DNA from: Rhizobium sp. P32RR-XVIII
GTDB lineage: Bacteria; Pseudomonadota; Alphaproteobacteria; Rhizobiales; Rhizobiaceae
Length of the DNA stretch: 64,000 nucleotides
Assembly: GCF_012641395.1 (NCBI RefSeq)
Contig: NZ_JABAIH010000005.1
Location: 372,001 to 436,000, forward strand
Direction of reading: 5' to 3'
In this document: positions 27,717 to 39,218 of the stretch, piece after piece
How positions within the stretch are numbered: position 1 is the first letter of the stretch
Layout: each line of letters opens with the position of its first letter
Made by a program: the position numbers and the translations under genes
The notes under the pieces: generated by a model
What the model saw: only the letters and a program-made list of their open reading frames with translations
Told to the model about the DNA's origin: nothing
The model's database searches: none

Positions 27717-28363
27717 AGCTCGTTCTGTTCGATTGCGACGGCACGCTGGTTGACAGCGCAAGCCTCATCCACGAAGTCATGGCCCGAACTTTCGAGCATT
27801 TCGGTCACGAACGGCCCGCGGTTGCGGCGACCAAGTCCATCATTGGCCTGACGCTCGACATTGCCATTGCCCGTATGCAAGGCAAGCCGCATGTCGACGA
27901 CGAGGCGATTGCCATGACCGCGCACTATAAGGCGATCTATATGGATGTCCGTCAGGAGCCGGGCATGGACGTTCCGCTGTTCGCCGGCATAAAGCCGATG
28001 ATCGAGACGCTGGCCGAAAGGGAAGACATCCTGATCGGCGCCGTCACCGGAAAATCGCGACGTGGGCTCGTGAACATTCTGGAAACCCACGGTTTCGCGC
28101 CGCATTTCATCGTCTCCCGAACAGCCGACGATTGTCCGTCCAAACCGCATCCGGCGATGGTGACCGAATGCTGTGACGAGGCCGGGATGAGCCCGGCCGA
28201 TGCCATTGTCGTCGGCGACGCAATTTACGACATGCAGATGGCAAAGGCTGCAGGTGCGAAGGCAATCGGTGTATCCTGGGGATATGCGAGTGTTGACGAT
28301 CTGATCGCCGGCGGCGCTGATGCCATCGCCTACCATCCGAATGACGTGCTTTCCAATTTTTGA
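27713..28363 (+). CDS. HAD-superfamily phosphatase (phosphoglycolate-phosphatase-like)
   Basis: A 216-aa class I HAD hydrolase. Motif I is FDCDGTLVDS (residues 6-15, nucleophile Asp7 or acid/base Asp9), motif II Thr/Ser lies in GAVTGKS, motif III is the Lys of SKPHPAM, and motif IV is VVGDAIYDM. The helical cap lies after motif I. The substrate could be phosphoglycolate or a modified nucleotide monophosphate. It is coupled to the pseudouridine synthase and lies 9 bp before the ATP12 gene. Confidence 0.9.
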   Translation: MKLVLFDCDGTLVDSASLIHEVMARTFEHFGHERPAVAATKSIIGLTLDIAIARMQGKPHVDDEAIAMTAHYKAIYMDVRQEPGMDVPLFAGIKPMIETLAEREDILIGAVTGKSRRGLVNILETHGFAPHFIVSRTADDCPSKPHPAMVTECCDEAGMSPADAIVVGDAIYDMQMAKAAGAKAIGVSWGYASVDDLIAGGADAIAYHPNDVLSNF

Positions 28364-28372
28364 GGTGACGCT

Positions 28373-29161
28373 ATGCGCGACCTGCTGAACGACCTATCCG
28401 AGGGCCTGAGCCATCCTGATCCGACCCGCCGTGCGCAGATCCAGATGAAGAAGCCGCTTCCGGCTCGCTTCTACAAAAGCGCGGCGGTTGCAGAGCGGGG
28501 GGATGAGGGTTTCGCAATCGAGCTCGACGGCAAGGTCGTGCGCACCCCGGCCAAGCAGATTCTGGCGGTGCCGGTTCGGGCGCTGGCGGATCTCATCGCC
28601 GCCGAATGGGATGCGCAGGCGGAGGTCATCGATCCGGTGACCATGCCGGTGACCCGTCTCGTCAACACCGCGCTGGACGGCGTTGCCAACGACCCGCAAG
28701 CCGTCTTTGAAGATATCTTGCGTTTCTCCACGAGCGATCTTCTCTGCTATCGCGCCGAAAGCCCCGAAGCTCTGGTGCAGCGCCAGACCGAGCGTTGGGA
28801 TCCGGTTCTCGATTGGGCGGCGAACGATCTCGGCGCGCGGTTCATCCTAATCGAAGGCGTCATGCACCACGAACAGCCCCGCGAGGCCATCGCCGCGCTT
28901 GGGGTCACGCTGCGGAGACATGACAGTCCGCTCGCGCTTGCCGCGCTCCACACCATGACGACGCTCACAGGGTCAGCAATACTTGCACTCGCTTTCGCTG
29001 AACGCCACCTGACGACGGAGGAAGTCTGGTCGCTTGCGCATCTCGACGAGGACTGGACGATCGAGCGTTGGGGCAGCGACGAGGAGGCCGAGCTACGCCG
29101 CGCCAAGCGCTTTGATGAGTTCAAGGCTGCGGCGGATGTTTTTTTGGCGCTAAGGGCCTGA
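28373..29161 (+). CDS. ATP12-family F1-ATPase assembly chaperone
   Basis: The 262-aa protein is the alphaproteobacterial relative of mitochondrial Atp12, which binds the F1 alpha subunit during ATP synthase assembly. Typical segments are RFYKSAAV near residue 32, VRTPAKQILAVP, AAEWDAQAEVIDP and FSTSDLLCYRAESPEALVQ. The context (rlu, HAD, ATP12) is a recurring alphaproteobacterial gene order. The ATG at 28373 follows GAGGTGACG. Confidence 0.9.
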   Translation: MRDLLNDLSEGLSHPDPTRRAQIQMKKPLPARFYKSAAVAERGDEGFAIELDGKVVRTPAKQILAVPVRALADLIAAEWDAQAEVIDPVTMPVTRLVNTALDGVANDPQAVFEDILRFSTSDLLCYRAESPEALVQRQTERWDPVLDWAANDLGARFILIEGVMHHEQPREAIAALGVTLRRHDSPLALAALHTMTTLTGSAILALAFAERHLTTEEVWSLAHLDEDWTIERWGSDEEAELRRAKRFDEFKAAADVFLALRA

Positions 29162-29228
29162 AAGACATTGCTTTGCGGACCGTTATGACGAAATCTGCGA
29201 CTCCAATTGGGGAGCGCGGAATTTCGGG

Positions 29229-29687
29229 ATGAGACGGTTGAGGTCGTGTTTTTGTCAGCTGATGCTGATTTGCGCCACGCTGACGGCCTGTGCGAGCTGG
29301 TTCTCCAGCGAACCGCCCGGTCCCATCTACGATGTTCGCAGCGCCGTCGTTCTAGGCGGCCCCGAGGTATCGCGAGAATTGCTCTCGGGTATCGGCGATC
29401 GCATAAATTCCGCCATCAATGCGACGGTTCGCACCGAGGTCTATCCGCGCGTCGTGCTGACGATTCGCGTCGCTTCCGTCCAAAAGGCGGTCGGTTTCGA
29501 TCGGAACCGAAACGTTGCCAAGATCAGGATAGACGCTGCTTCCGTGGACGATGGTTCGGTCATCGCTGTCAGCGCTTTCGAGGTTACGAGCACCGCAAAT
29601 GATGAGAAGATGGTCGATCAGATCCTCGCGGAGGATGTCGCCGCGCGCATCCGTTCGGCCTTCCAGCTCACGGCCGGCGGCGCTTGA
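29229..29687 (+). CDS. Putative lipoprotein of unknown function
   Basis: A 152-aa protein with an N-terminal hydrophobic signal ending in a lipobox-like LTAC (Cys about 21), so it is probably lipid-anchored in the envelope. The mature part has repeating beta-strand-like stretches ([19 protein letters not shown]). No family is recognised. It lies 35 bp before pccB on the same strand but has no obvious functional link with it. Confidence 0.6.
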   Translation: MRRLRSCFCQLMLICATLTACASWFSSEPPGPIYDVRSAVVLGGPEVSRELLSGIGDRINSAINATVRTEVYPRVVLTIRVASVQKAVGFDRNRNVAKIRIDAASVDDGSVIAVSAFEVTSTANDEKMVDQILAEDVAARIRSAFQLTAGGA

Positions 29688-29722
29688 AATCATGCCGCAA
29701 TTTCTGCGGCGAGGGGAGATTC

Positions 29723-31255
29723 ATGAAGGAAGTTCTCGAAGAGCTCGAGCGGCGCCGTGAGGTTGCCCGGCAAGGCGGCGGCCGCGCGCGCATCGAAGCG
29801 CAGCACAAGCGTGGCAAGCTGACGGCGCGCGAGCGCATCGACCTCTTTCTCGATGAAGGCTCGTTTGAGGAGTTCGACATGTTCGTCGAGCACCGGTCGA
29901 CGGCTTTCGGCATGGACAAGAGCCGTATCGCCGGCGACGGCGTCGTCACCGGCTGGGGAACGGTCAACGGGCGGACCGTCTTCGTCTTCGCCAAGGATTT
30001 CACCGTCTTCGGCGGTTCGCTTTCCGAGGCGCATGCCGAGAAGATCATGAAGGTGCAGGACATGGCGCTCAAGAACCGAGCGCCGATCGTCGGCATCTAT
30101 GACGCGGGCGGTGCGCGCATTCAGGAAGGCGTTGCGGCGCTCGGCGGCTATGCCGAGGTCTTCCAGCGCAATGTGCTCGCCTCCGGCGTCATTCCGCAGA
30201 TTTCGGTGATCATGGGGCCGTGCGCGGGCGGTGACGTCTATTCGCCTGCCATGACCGATTTCATCTTCATGGTGCGCGACACCTCCTACATGTTCGTCAC
30301 CGGCCCTGACGTCGTGAAGACCGTCACCAACGAAACCGTGACGTCCGAGGAACTTGGCGGCGCGACCGTCCATACAACGCGCTCCTCGATCGCCGACGGC
30401 GCCTATGACAATGATGTCGATACGCTGCTGCAGGTCCGGCGCCTTGTGGATTTCCTGCCTCTGTCGAATACCTCGCCGGTGCCGGAGATCGAATGTTACC
30501 AGTCGGTGACCGATGCGGACATGTCGCTGGACACGCTCGTCCCGGCCAATGCCAACAAACCGTATGACATCAAGGAACTGATCAACAAAGTTGCCGACGA
30601 AGGCGATTTCTTCGAGATTCAAGCCAGCTTCGCCAAGAACATCGTCTGCGGTTTCGGACGCATCGAAGGTTCGACTGTCGGCTTTGTGGCCAACCAGCCG
30701 ATGGTGCTCGCCGGCGTGCTCGACAGCGATGCGTCGCGCAAGGCCGCGCGTTTCGTTCGCTTCTGCGACTGCTTCAATATTCCGATCGTCACCTTTGTCG
30801 ATGTTCCGGGCTTCCTGCCGGGGACAGCGCAGGAATATGGCGGCCTGATCAAGCATGGCGCAAAGCTGCTTTTTGCCTATGCGGAGGCCACGGTGCCCAA
30901 ACTGACGGTCATTACCCGCAAGGCCTTCGGCGGGGCCTACGACGTGATGGCCTCCAAGCATTTGCGAGGCGACCTCAACTACGCCTGGCCGACGGCACAG
31001 ATCGCCGTGATGGGAGCGAAGGGCGCTGTGGAGATCATCTTCCGCAAGGATATCGCCGATCCGGAAAAGATCGCCGCACATACGAAGATGTACGAAGATC
31101 GATTCCTGTCGCCCTTCGTTGCCGCGGAGCGGGGCTATATCGATGAGGTGATCATGCCGCATTCGACGAGACGGCGTTTGGCGCGGGGTCTGAAGATGCT
31201 TCGCAACAAGGATCTCTCGAATCCCTGGAAGAAACACGACAATATTCCGCTCTGA
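29723..31255 (+). CDS. pccB: Propionyl-CoA carboxylase beta subunit
   Basis: The carboxyltransferase subunit moves CO2 from biotin to propionyl-CoA, giving methylmalonyl-CoA. The 510-aa protein has the two crotonase-like halves with oxyanion-hole glycines ([44 protein letters not shown]). The start at 29723 follows GAGGGGAGA. The partner pccA lies 5 kb away on the other strand, so the subunits are not in one operon. Confidence 0.95.
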   Translation: MKEVLEELERRREVARQGGGRARIEAQHKRGKLTARERIDLFLDEGSFEEFDMFVEHRSTAFGMDKSRIAGDGVVTGWGTVNGRTVFVFAKDFTVFGGSLSEAHAEKIMKVQDMALKNRAPIVGIYDAGGARIQEGVAALGGYAEVFQRNVLASGVIPQISVIMGPCAGGDVYSPAMTDFIFMVRDTSYMFVTGPDVVKTVTNETVTSEELGGATVHTTRSSIADGAYDNDVDTLLQVRRLVDFLPLSNTSPVPEIECYQSVTDADMSLDTLVPANANKPYDIKELINKVADEGDFFEIQASFAKNIVCGFGRIEGSTVGFVANQPMVLAGVLDSDASRKAARFVRFCDCFNIPIVTFVDVPGFLPGTAQEYGGLIKHGAKLLFAYAEATVPKLTVITRKAFGGAYDVMASKHLRGDLNYAWPTAQIAVMGAKGAVEIIFRKDIADPEKIAAHTKMYEDRFLSPFVAAERGYIDEVIMPHSTRRRLARGLKMLRNKDLSNPWKKHDNIPL

Positions 31256-31331
31256 CGAATAAAATCGGCTCTGAGGTGTTTAGGCGCAAAAGCGTCCGGG
31301 GGGCGCGGCTTAGACTTGATCGGAGAATTTG

Positions 31332-31718
31332 ATGTTGGAATTCGAGCGCCTCGGGCAGTACCGGCCATATGCCCTTGCAGTTCTCAGGATTGTCACCGCG
31401 CTTCTGTTCATGGAACACGCAACGCAAAAGCTCTTCAATTTTCCGCCGTGGCAATATGGCGAGATGACAACGCTGTTCACCGTTGCGGGCGTCATTGAGC
31501 TCATCGGCAGCGTCTTCATCATTCTTGGGCTTTTCACCCGGCCGGTTGCGTTCCTCCTGAGCGGCGAGATGGCGATCGCCTATTTCATGGAGCATCTCCC
31601 GATCAGCATCTTTCCAGTCATCAACGACGGGGACGGCGCCGTGCTTTTCTGCTTTATTTTCCTGTATCTGGTTTTTGCGGGGGGCGGCGCCTGGTCGTTG
31701 GACAGCCGCCGCGCCTGA
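31332..31718 (+). CDS. DoxX-family membrane protein
   Basis: A 128-aa protein with four hydrophobic segments. The first contains ALAVLRIVTALLFMEHATQK, typical of DoxX/YphA proteins, and another contains LIGSVFIILGLFTRPVAFLL. Family members are linked to redox and thiol stress, but the biochemical role is unclear. The ATG at 31332 follows CGGAGAATTTG; a TTG one codon earlier is less likely. Confidence 0.85.
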   Translation: MLEFERLGQYRPYALAVLRIVTALLFMEHATQKLFNFPPWQYGEMTTLFTVAGVIELIGSVFIILGLFTRPVAFLLSGEMAIAYFMEHLPISIFPVINDGDGAVLFCFIFLYLVFAGGGAWSLDSRRA

Positions 31719-31743
31719 TATCGTCTGCTTGGGACTTGCGGCT

Positions 31744-32058
31744 TCAGGATACGAATTTCAGCCCCGCAATCCCTAGCACGATCAGACCGATGCAAGCGAG
31801 CCGCGTGGCGGTTGCGGGGTCACCGAGCAGCCAGACGCCCAGCAGCACCGTTCCGACGGTGCCGATGCCGGTCCAAACTGCATAGGCGGTACCGACTGGC
31901 AAAGTTTTGACCGCAAGTCCAAGAAGGACAACGCTGATAACCATCGACACCGCCGTGAAAATTGTCGGCACGGGGCGTGTGAAGCCATCGGTGTATTTCA
32001 AGCCGATTGCCCAACCACATTCGAAAAGACCTGCAAGAAACAACAGGAACCAAGCCAT
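31744..32058 (-). CDS. sugE: SMR-family guanidinium exporter Gdx (SugE type)
   Basis: A 104-aa four-helix small multidrug resistance protein. Glu13 in LFECGWAIGLKYTDGF is the coupling acid, and the WAxGLKYTxGF pattern marks the SugE/Gdx subtype that exports guanidinium rather than drug cations. The guanidine-II riboswitch found directly upstream supports this. The ATG at 32058 has AAGGAG 6 bases before it. The name gdx is equally suitable. Confidence 0.93.
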   Translation of the reverse strand: MAWFLLFLAGLFECGWAIGLKYTDGFTRPVPTIFTAVSMVISVVLLGLAVKTLPVGTAYAVWTGIGTVGTVLLGVWLLGDPATATRLACIGLIVLGIAGLKFVS

Positions 32059-32078
32059 TTTGCTCTCCTTTAGCAAGA

Positions 32079-32134
32079 GCGAGGCCGTCCCCGCGACATT
32101 TGCGCCCGGAAGTCAGGCGCCGCAGTCGTCTGCG
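32079..32134 (-). ncRNA. Guanidine-II (mini-ykkC) riboswitch upstream of gdx/sugE
   Basis: On the minus strand two hairpins each carry an ACGR tetraloop. P1 (32134-32121) is CGCAG-ACGA-CTGCG and P2 (32094-32079) is GCGGGG-ACGG-CCTCGC, joined by 26 bases. Both loops are followed by C, as in the consensus. After P2 comes GCTCT, sharing GC with P2, which can pair with AGAGC overlapping the AAGGAG ribosome site. Guanidine binding would hold P2 and free the ribosome site. The arrangement before an SMR exporter is the known context. Confidence 0.85.
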
Positions 32135-32247
32135 TCGACGCCTATATGCACAGTTTGACGGCTGGTTTCAAGTTGGGGATTGGCATAGCTGCCATGCCAC
32201 CCGTTTCTTGCGTTCCTCGGAAAACGGGCAGGGCCTCGATGACCCAG

Positions 32248-32709
32248 TCAGTCTGTACTGGTCTGTGATATGCTCTTCGCGCGGCGGCAGAGCCGGTCGA
32301 AGGTTTCGAGAAAACGCGACCGGTCCTTCGGCCCGAAGGAGGCATTGTAACCTTTGCTCTCGCCAGTCTCGCGGAGATGCGCACCGAGGTCGCGCATGGC
32401 GCTCGCCATGCCGATGTTCGTTTCGTCAAAGACACGGCCGGACGGGCCGCAGACGAGCGAACCGGATGCAACACACCTGACCGCCAGAGGTACGTCTGCC
32501 GTCACCACGACGTCGCCCTTCGTTGCATGTTCCGCAATCCAGTTGTCGGCGGCATCGAAGGCATTGGAGACGATGACGTTATGAACCATCGGATCCCGCG
32601 ACGACCGGAGCCCGGAATTGGCGACAAACGTCACTTCGATTCCGTGGCGTTCCGCAACTTTGAGAATTTCCGATTTCACGGGGCAAGCGTCTGCATCGAC
32701 GTAGATCAT
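32248..32709 (-). CDS. YaiI/YqxD-family protein (UPF0178, DUF188)
   Basis: A 153-aa protein with the family opening MIYVDADACPVK and further conserved parts VTADVPLA and FDETNIG. The acidic DADACP cluster resembles metal-binding sites of PIN/NYN-like nucleases, but the biochemical role of the family is not established. The start at 32709 begins the conserved sequence; an upstream extension of 32 codons is Arg/Ser-rich and not credible. Confidence 0.9.
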   Translation of the reverse strand: MIYVDADACPVKSEILKVAERHGIEVTFVANSGLRSSRDPMVHNVIVSNAFDAADNWIAEHATKGDVVVTADVPLAVRCVASGSLVCGPSGRVFDETNIGMASAMRDLGAHLRETGESKGYNASFGPKDRSRFLETFDRLCRRAKSISQTSTD

Positions 32710-32813
32710 GAATTTCAATCTGCTCTGACTGGAAACGCTACGCGGCCTTGGCGGGCGCGTAGCGGCGGTTCGATCCGATCTAATAGTCCGACAGTTGCCC
32801 CTCATTCAAGACG

Positions 32814-33392
32814 TCAGGCTTCCTTCAGTGTGCCTGCCTTTTTCGCCACCCAGGTTGCTATGACATCCATCAGCGTCGGGTTCAGGCAATCGTAGGGGGT
32901 GACGCCGAGTTCGTTCAAGCGGCCGCGCACGCCTGCCATCGCCGAAGGCGGGGTGCCCGATTCGATGATCGACGAAACGAAGGCCGCAAATGTCGGCTCG
33001 GGCCAACCGCTTTCCTGAAAACGTTCCGGGTGAATGAAGTCGAGACCCTTGAATGCGTGGTCCCGCTCCACCGGTCCGTACATGTGCACGCCACATTCCT
33101 TGCAGGCATGGCGGCGGATCATTGCGTCGGGATCGATGATCTTTAGCTTGTCGCCGTTTTCGAGAACGGTGACGTTCTCATGCGGCGTGACGGCGACGAC
33201 GGAGAAGGCGGCGCCCTTCGGCTTCCAACATTTTGTGCAGCCGCAGGCGTGGTTATGGGCGATATTTCCCTTGATGGCGACTTTGACGGGACGGTCGGCG
33301 CAGGCACAGACGAGTGTCCCGCCGCCGAAATTCGCTTGTCCCGCCTTCACGCCGCCGTCGAGGGCGGGGTGTATCGATACTTGACCTGGCAT
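32814..33392 (-). CDS. gfa: S-(hydroxymethyl)glutathione synthase
   Basis: It promotes the addition of formaldehyde to glutathione, feeding the dehydrogenase encoded next. The 192-aa protein has the GFA zinc pattern: Cys29/Cys31, Cys50/Cys52/Cys55 and Cys97/Cys100 (LVCAC, ACGCTKC, ACKEC). The start at 33392 follows GAGGAGGAGTTG. It is on the same strand as the frmA-type gene but 292 bp downstream, with a palindrome between them. Confidence 0.94.
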   Translation of the reverse strand: MPGQVSIHPALDGGVKAGQANFGGGTLVCACADRPVKVAIKGNIAHNHACGCTKCWKPKGAAFSVVAVTPHENVTVLENGDKLKIIDPDAMIRRHACKECGVHMYGPVERDHAFKGLDFIHPERFQESGWPEPTFAAFVSSIIESGTPPSAMAGVRGRLNELGVTPYDCLNPTLMDVIATWVAKKAGTLKEA

Positions 33393-33684
33393 ATTCAACT
33401 CCTCCTCTTGGCGCAGCCCCCTAAATCGGGATCGATTTAGGGAAAGGATCATGTGCAGATTCAAAGTGCTGCAGTCCCGTTTTGTACGTCATCCATGACG
33501 CACGGTACTGCGCCTTCCCGCGGGCCGCCGGTCGAATCGAGCGACATTGAAGCCGCAGGCAAAGGGCATCTGACCTGCTTTTCGCACGGTGTCCGATGCC
33601 GCTTCTCTCGCATCGTTTTGCCGAAAGGCGTCTCCGCCCCTCGGCACTATACTTCATTCGAAGTCGCCTTGCCGCTATCCGATA
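33393..33684. repeat. Intergenic region gfa-adhC with 10-bp-stem palindrome at 33419-33442
   Basis: CCCTAAATCG and CGATTTAGGG flank a GGAT loop. The following bases (GGAAAGGATCATGTGCAGAT) resemble a rhizobial intergenic repeat class that has GATCATGCGCA-like continuation (from memory). No protein-like frame is convincing here, although a short open frame exists on the plus strand. The palindrome may act as a terminator of the dehydrogenase transcript or a regulatory site before gfa. Confidence 0.5.
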
Positions 33685-34812
33685 TTAGTAGAGCACCACG
33701 CTTCTGATGCTCTTGCCGGAATGCATGAGGTCGAAGCCCTTGTTGATGTCCTCGAGCGGCATCGTGTGCGTGATCATCGGGTCGATCTGGATCTTGCCTT
33801 CCATATACCAGTCGACGATTTTCGGCACGTCGGTGCGGCCGCGCGCGCCGCCGAAGGCAGTGCCCATCCAGGTGCGGCCGGTGACCAGCTGGAAGGGGCG
33901 GGTGGAGATTTCCTGGCCGGCGCCGGCAACGCCGATGATCACCGACTTGCCCCAGCCGCGATGCGAGGCTTCCAGCGCCTGGCGCATGACCTTGGTGTTG
34001 CCGGTGCAGTCGAACGTGTAGTCGGCACCGCCGATCTGGTCGGCGCCGCGTTTCGTCATGTTGACGAGGTACGGCACGATGTCTTCGCCGACGTCCTTCG
34101 GATTGACGAAATGCGTCATGCCGAAGCGTTCGCCCCATTCTTTCTTGTCGTTGTTGAGATCGACGCCGATGATCATGTCGGCGCCGGCAAGCCGCAGACC
34201 CTGGATGACGTTGAGGCCGATACCGCCAAGTCCGAAGACGATGGCTGTCGCGCCCATTTCGACCTTGGCCGTGTTGATGACGGCGCCGATGCCGGTTGTT
34301 ACGCCGCAACCGATGTAGCAGATCTTGTCGAAGCGGGCGTCCGGATTGACTTTCGCGACGGCGATCTCCGGAAGAACCGTGTAATTGGCGAAGGTCGAGC
34401 AGCCCATGTAGTGGTGGATCTTGTCCTTGCCGATCGAAAAGCGTGACGTGCCGTCCGGCATCAGCCCCTGGCCCTGCGTTGAGCGGATCGCGGTGCAGAG
34501 GTTGGTCTTGCGGCTGAGGCATGACGGGCATTCGCGGCATTCGGGCGTGTAGAGCGGGATGACATGGTCGCCCTTCTTGACCGAGGTCACGCCCGGACCG
34601 ACATCGACGACGACGCCCGCGCCCTCGTGGCCCAGGATGGCGGGGAAGAGACCTTCCGGATCGGCGCCCGAAAGCGTGAAATCATCGGTATGGCAAATGC
34701 CGGTCGCCTTGACCTCGATCAGTACTTCGCCGGCCTTGGGGCCGTCGAGCTGCACGGTCATGACTTCCAGCGGTTTTCCTGCCTGAACGGCAACGGCGGC
34801 GCGAACGTCCAT
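33685..34812 (-). CDS. frmA: S-(hydroxymethyl)glutathione dehydrogenase / class III alcohol dehydrogenase
   Basis: An NAD-dependent zinc enzyme that oxidises S-hydroxymethylglutathione to S-formylglutathione. Catalytic-zinc ligands are Cys40 (GICHTDD) and His62 (GHEGAG). The structural-zinc cysteines are Cys92, 95, 98 and 106 (ECRECPSC..C). The Rossmann motif is [10 protein letters not shown]. The 375-aa length is exact for class III ADH, also named adhC or flhA. It works with Gfa; the S-formylglutathione hydrolase gene is not in the window. Confidence 0.96.
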   Translation of the reverse strand: MDVRAAVAVQAGKPLEVMTVQLDGPKAGEVLIEVKATGICHTDDFTLSGADPEGLFPAILGHEGAGVVVDVGPGVTSVKKGDHVIPLYTPECRECPSCLSRKTNLCTAIRSTQGQGLMPDGTSRFSIGKDKIHHYMGCSTFANYTVLPEIAVAKVNPDARFDKICYIGCGVTTGIGAVINTAKVEMGATAIVFGLGGIGLNVIQGLRLAGADMIIGVDLNNDKKEWGERFGMTHFVNPKDVGEDIVPYLVNMTKRGADQIGGADYTFDCTGNTKVMRQALEASHRGWGKSVIIGVAGAGQEISTRPFQLVTGRTWMGTAFGGARGRTDVPKIVDWYMEGKIQIDPMITHTMPLEDINKGFDLMHSGKSIRSVVLY

Positions 34813-34947
34813 CTTTTGGTCTCCCTATAGAGGATTTGTTTGCCGAACCTTGGCACGGCCAGAGAGGCACGCTCAAGCGAAAAGGGAATACGGCGCCGAC
34901 ATAATTGCGAAATCCGCTGGCCTGCGGCGCTTACTTTCCCCAAAGCG

Positions 34948-36213
34948 TCAAAAGAGCTTTTCGGCCGAGAATAGAACGGCATAACCATGAATGGCGATCG
35001 CGGCAAAGAGCCCGAAGGCAACCAGTATTCGCTCGCCGTCCTTCATCTGGTCGAGCTTGTGGCGGGGCTTTACGGAGCTGGCACCGATCATGCTCAGCAG
35101 AATGAATACGGCGAGACCGGCCATGAGCATTTTCGCGGAAATTCCGAGCTCCCAACCGATCCACAGAATGAAGATCGTGGTGGCAAAGCTGGCCCAGATC
35201 CGAGAACGCCGAGTGGTGAAGATCTGACGCAGGACCTGGCCGCCGTCGAATCTCTGCATCGGCAAAAGATTGAGCAGATTGAAACCGCCGAGGATGAGCA
35301 GGAAGATCAGCAGCGGGCTGCCCAGTTGCTCCGGCAGCAGCAGATCGCGGGCAGTGCCGTTGTATCCGGCGACCAGAATGGGCACGGCGAAGGCCGACAT
35401 ACCGGAGCCCATCAGCGCACAGACCGCTACTTCGAACTGGCTCTTGTAGGGCCTTCCGCCGATCGCAATGCCGCCGAGGAGCGGCACGAAGATCATGCGC
35501 ACGGATTCGTGCCCGAAGGTTCGGTAGGCAGCGAGATGTCCAAGTTCATGCAGGGCGATGACAAGCGTGAGGAATGCCGAGATCATCAGGCCGGAGACCG
35601 TCAGTCCAAAGAACGGCCAGAGGAGCAGCGTCGAGATGAGGGCCAGACCGAATTGAACGGCGGGGTGCTCTACGTACCCCTGGGGAACCGATCTGCCGGT
35701 TTCCAGCCATCCTTCCAGCGCGCGCAGTTCGCGCCGCAGCACGAAGTAGCGGAAGAGAAGGGATGCGAGGCCGCGATAGCGATCGGTTTGAGTAATCTCG
35801 ATTTCGGCGCCGTCCGGCAGGCGGCGGACGATCCTGCTTTCTCTGAAATCCCGCCAAAAGGCCGCATCCAGCGTGCTGTCGTCGGCAATGCGCGTGTGGA
35901 AGCCGCGTCCTCCGGCGGCCGCCAAGGGTTCCAAGGCCAGGAGCCGCCGCTGCGGTTTGCCGTTGCGGTCGAGATGGCTGTAAATCTGTTCGACCATATC
36001 CGCGCGATTATCGAGCGGCTTGCTGCTCACGACGGAATGGTGCCAGTTGGCGTTGGTACCTGAAGGATTGATGGCGCTCCACAGTTCCTCCGGCGCGCGG
36101 CGGAATCTCCGCTTGAGACAAATGGTGCGCACGCCGAGCGGCATGCGCATGAGCAGCCAGAGGAGCCCCAGATTGATGAAAAGCAGCAGGGCGGCAGATT
36201 GCAGCGCCGTCAT
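34948..36213 (-). CDS. Membrane metalloprotease, site-2-protease (M50) type
   Basis: The 421-aa protein begins with a single hydrophobic segment (residues 5-23), followed by a ~150-residue hydrophilic region with a beta-rich pattern. The membrane core follows with the zinc motif HELGH (VIALHELGHLAAY, about 240) and a second motif NLLNLLPMQRFDGGQ that supplies the Asp ligand. Such enzymes cleave transmembrane segments in regulated proteolysis. The N-terminal domain is not recognised and may be the substrate sensor. Confidence 0.85.
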   Translation of the reverse strand: MTALQSAALLLFINLGLLWLLMRMPLGVRTICLKRRFRRAPEELWSAINPSGTNANWHHSVVSSKPLDNRADMVEQIYSHLDRNGKPQRRLLALEPLAAAGGRGFHTRIADDSTLDAAFWRDFRESRIVRRLPDGAEIEITQTDRYRGLASLLFRYFVLRRELRALEGWLETGRSVPQGYVEHPAVQFGLALISTLLLWPFFGLTVSGLMISAFLTLVIALHELGHLAAYRTFGHESVRMIFVPLLGGIAIGGRPYKSQFEVAVCALMGSGMSAFAVPILVAGYNGTARDLLLPEQLGSPLLIFLLILGGFNLLNLLPMQRFDGGQVLRQIFTTRRSRIWASFATTIFILWIGWELGISAKMLMAGLAVFILLSMIGASSVKPRHKLDQMKDGERILVAFGLFAAIAIHGYAVLFSAEKLF

Positions 36214-36326
36214 TGGTGCCTCCGGACCCCAGCCACAGGACGAAAACGACGTATCGTAAGCTGCCAGACCTTAACAAAGGCGAAGTGCTTAGGCTCGGGG
36301 CGCAGCTGGGGCTGTCCCAATCTGGA

Positions 36327-38336
<2,010 letters not shown>

Positions 38337-38439
38337 GCAGACTCCACCCGAAAAATGCGTCGAGAAGTTCTACGCAGAAACTGGGGGACGCACAATCGGG
38401 CGGAACCCGGCTATCGGAACGATTGTCTTACCCGAGAAG

Positions 38440-39132
38440 TCACGCGACGGCTTGCTCGTCGTCCACGAGACGCAGCCATCGGCTGGTGCGCGGCGAGGTG
38501 TACTCGCGCAGCTCGAGCGCGCGCAGGATATCGGCCCAACGCGGATGATTGGCGGAAGGCCGCGTCTCCGCGCCGATCCGGCGCAGCACATCGTAGGTGA
38601 ACTGCCCAACCGGGATGACGCCGGCCTCGCAAATGCTCCGCAGCACACGCATGATGAAATCGACGTCCTGGCGGGTTACGCCCCTGCGGTCGACCGCGCG
38701 CACGAGCTTGTAGGCGCCGATGTTATCAGTGACCGCAAGGCGCAGCTGATCGAGAGCAAAGGCACGCAGTTCATCCGGAACATGGGAGGATATTTCTATG
38801 ATGTGCAGCACCAGCTCCAGCTCGAGTTCGGAGTTGACGATACCGTCGGTCGCGAACATGCGCGTGATCCATGCTACATTGATCTCGTCCAGCGATCCCT
38901 GCGGATAGCTGTAGTTGACGATGAAGCTGGCGAGGCTCTCCACAAAGAAGGAGGTCCATTCCGGGCATTTTTCGGGGCAAAAGTTATGCAGCGCCAGCAT
39001 GACGCCGACGTCGTCGGGCGTCCTGACGCCCTCCGGGAAGCTGTGCTTGCGCAACAGGCCGATATCCTCGGCACTCAGCCGATGCTTTCCCGCGATCACG
39101 CATGCCGGGAAAGCGAGTCGGAATTCGCTCAT
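38440..39132 (-). CDS. Conserved protein of unknown function, upstream of pccA
   Basis: A 230-aa soluble, acidic, mainly helical protein. It contains Cys/Trp-rich ALHNFCPEKCPEWTSFFVE in the first third and paired helices later (ELELVLHIIEISSHVPDEL). No signal peptide or membrane segment is seen. I do not recognise a domain with confidence, although the helical pattern loosely recalls TerB-like proteins. Same-strand placement before pccA suggests possible co-transcription but not function. Confidence 0.6.
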   Translation of the reverse strand: MSEFRLAFPACVIAGKHRLSAEDIGLLRKHSFPEGVRTPDDVGVMLALHNFCPEKCPEWTSFFVESLASFIVNYSYPQGSLDEINVAWITRMFATDGIVNSELELELVLHIIEISSHVPDELRAFALDQLRLAVTDNIGAYKLVRAVDRRGVTRQDVDFIMRVLRSICEAGVIPVGQFTYDVLRRIGAETRPSANHPRWADILRALELREYTSPRTSRWLRLVDDEQAVA

Positions 39133-39218
39133 CTTGTATCTCCAGGCCTCATCATGAAGCCAGAGGTGGTTCTAACGCGCCAAGATTGAAGAAGCCCTCA
39201 ATAACAAGGGTTAACCGA

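Noticed and set aside
29690..31237. 515-codon minus-strand frame opposite pccB
   Set aside because: Antisense shadow of pccB; His/Asp/Arg-rich translation typical of such frames.
33453..33707. 84-codon plus-strand frame between gfa and frmA
   Set aside because: It overlaps a palindrome and the end of frmA, lacks a ribosome site and has no recognisable sequence.
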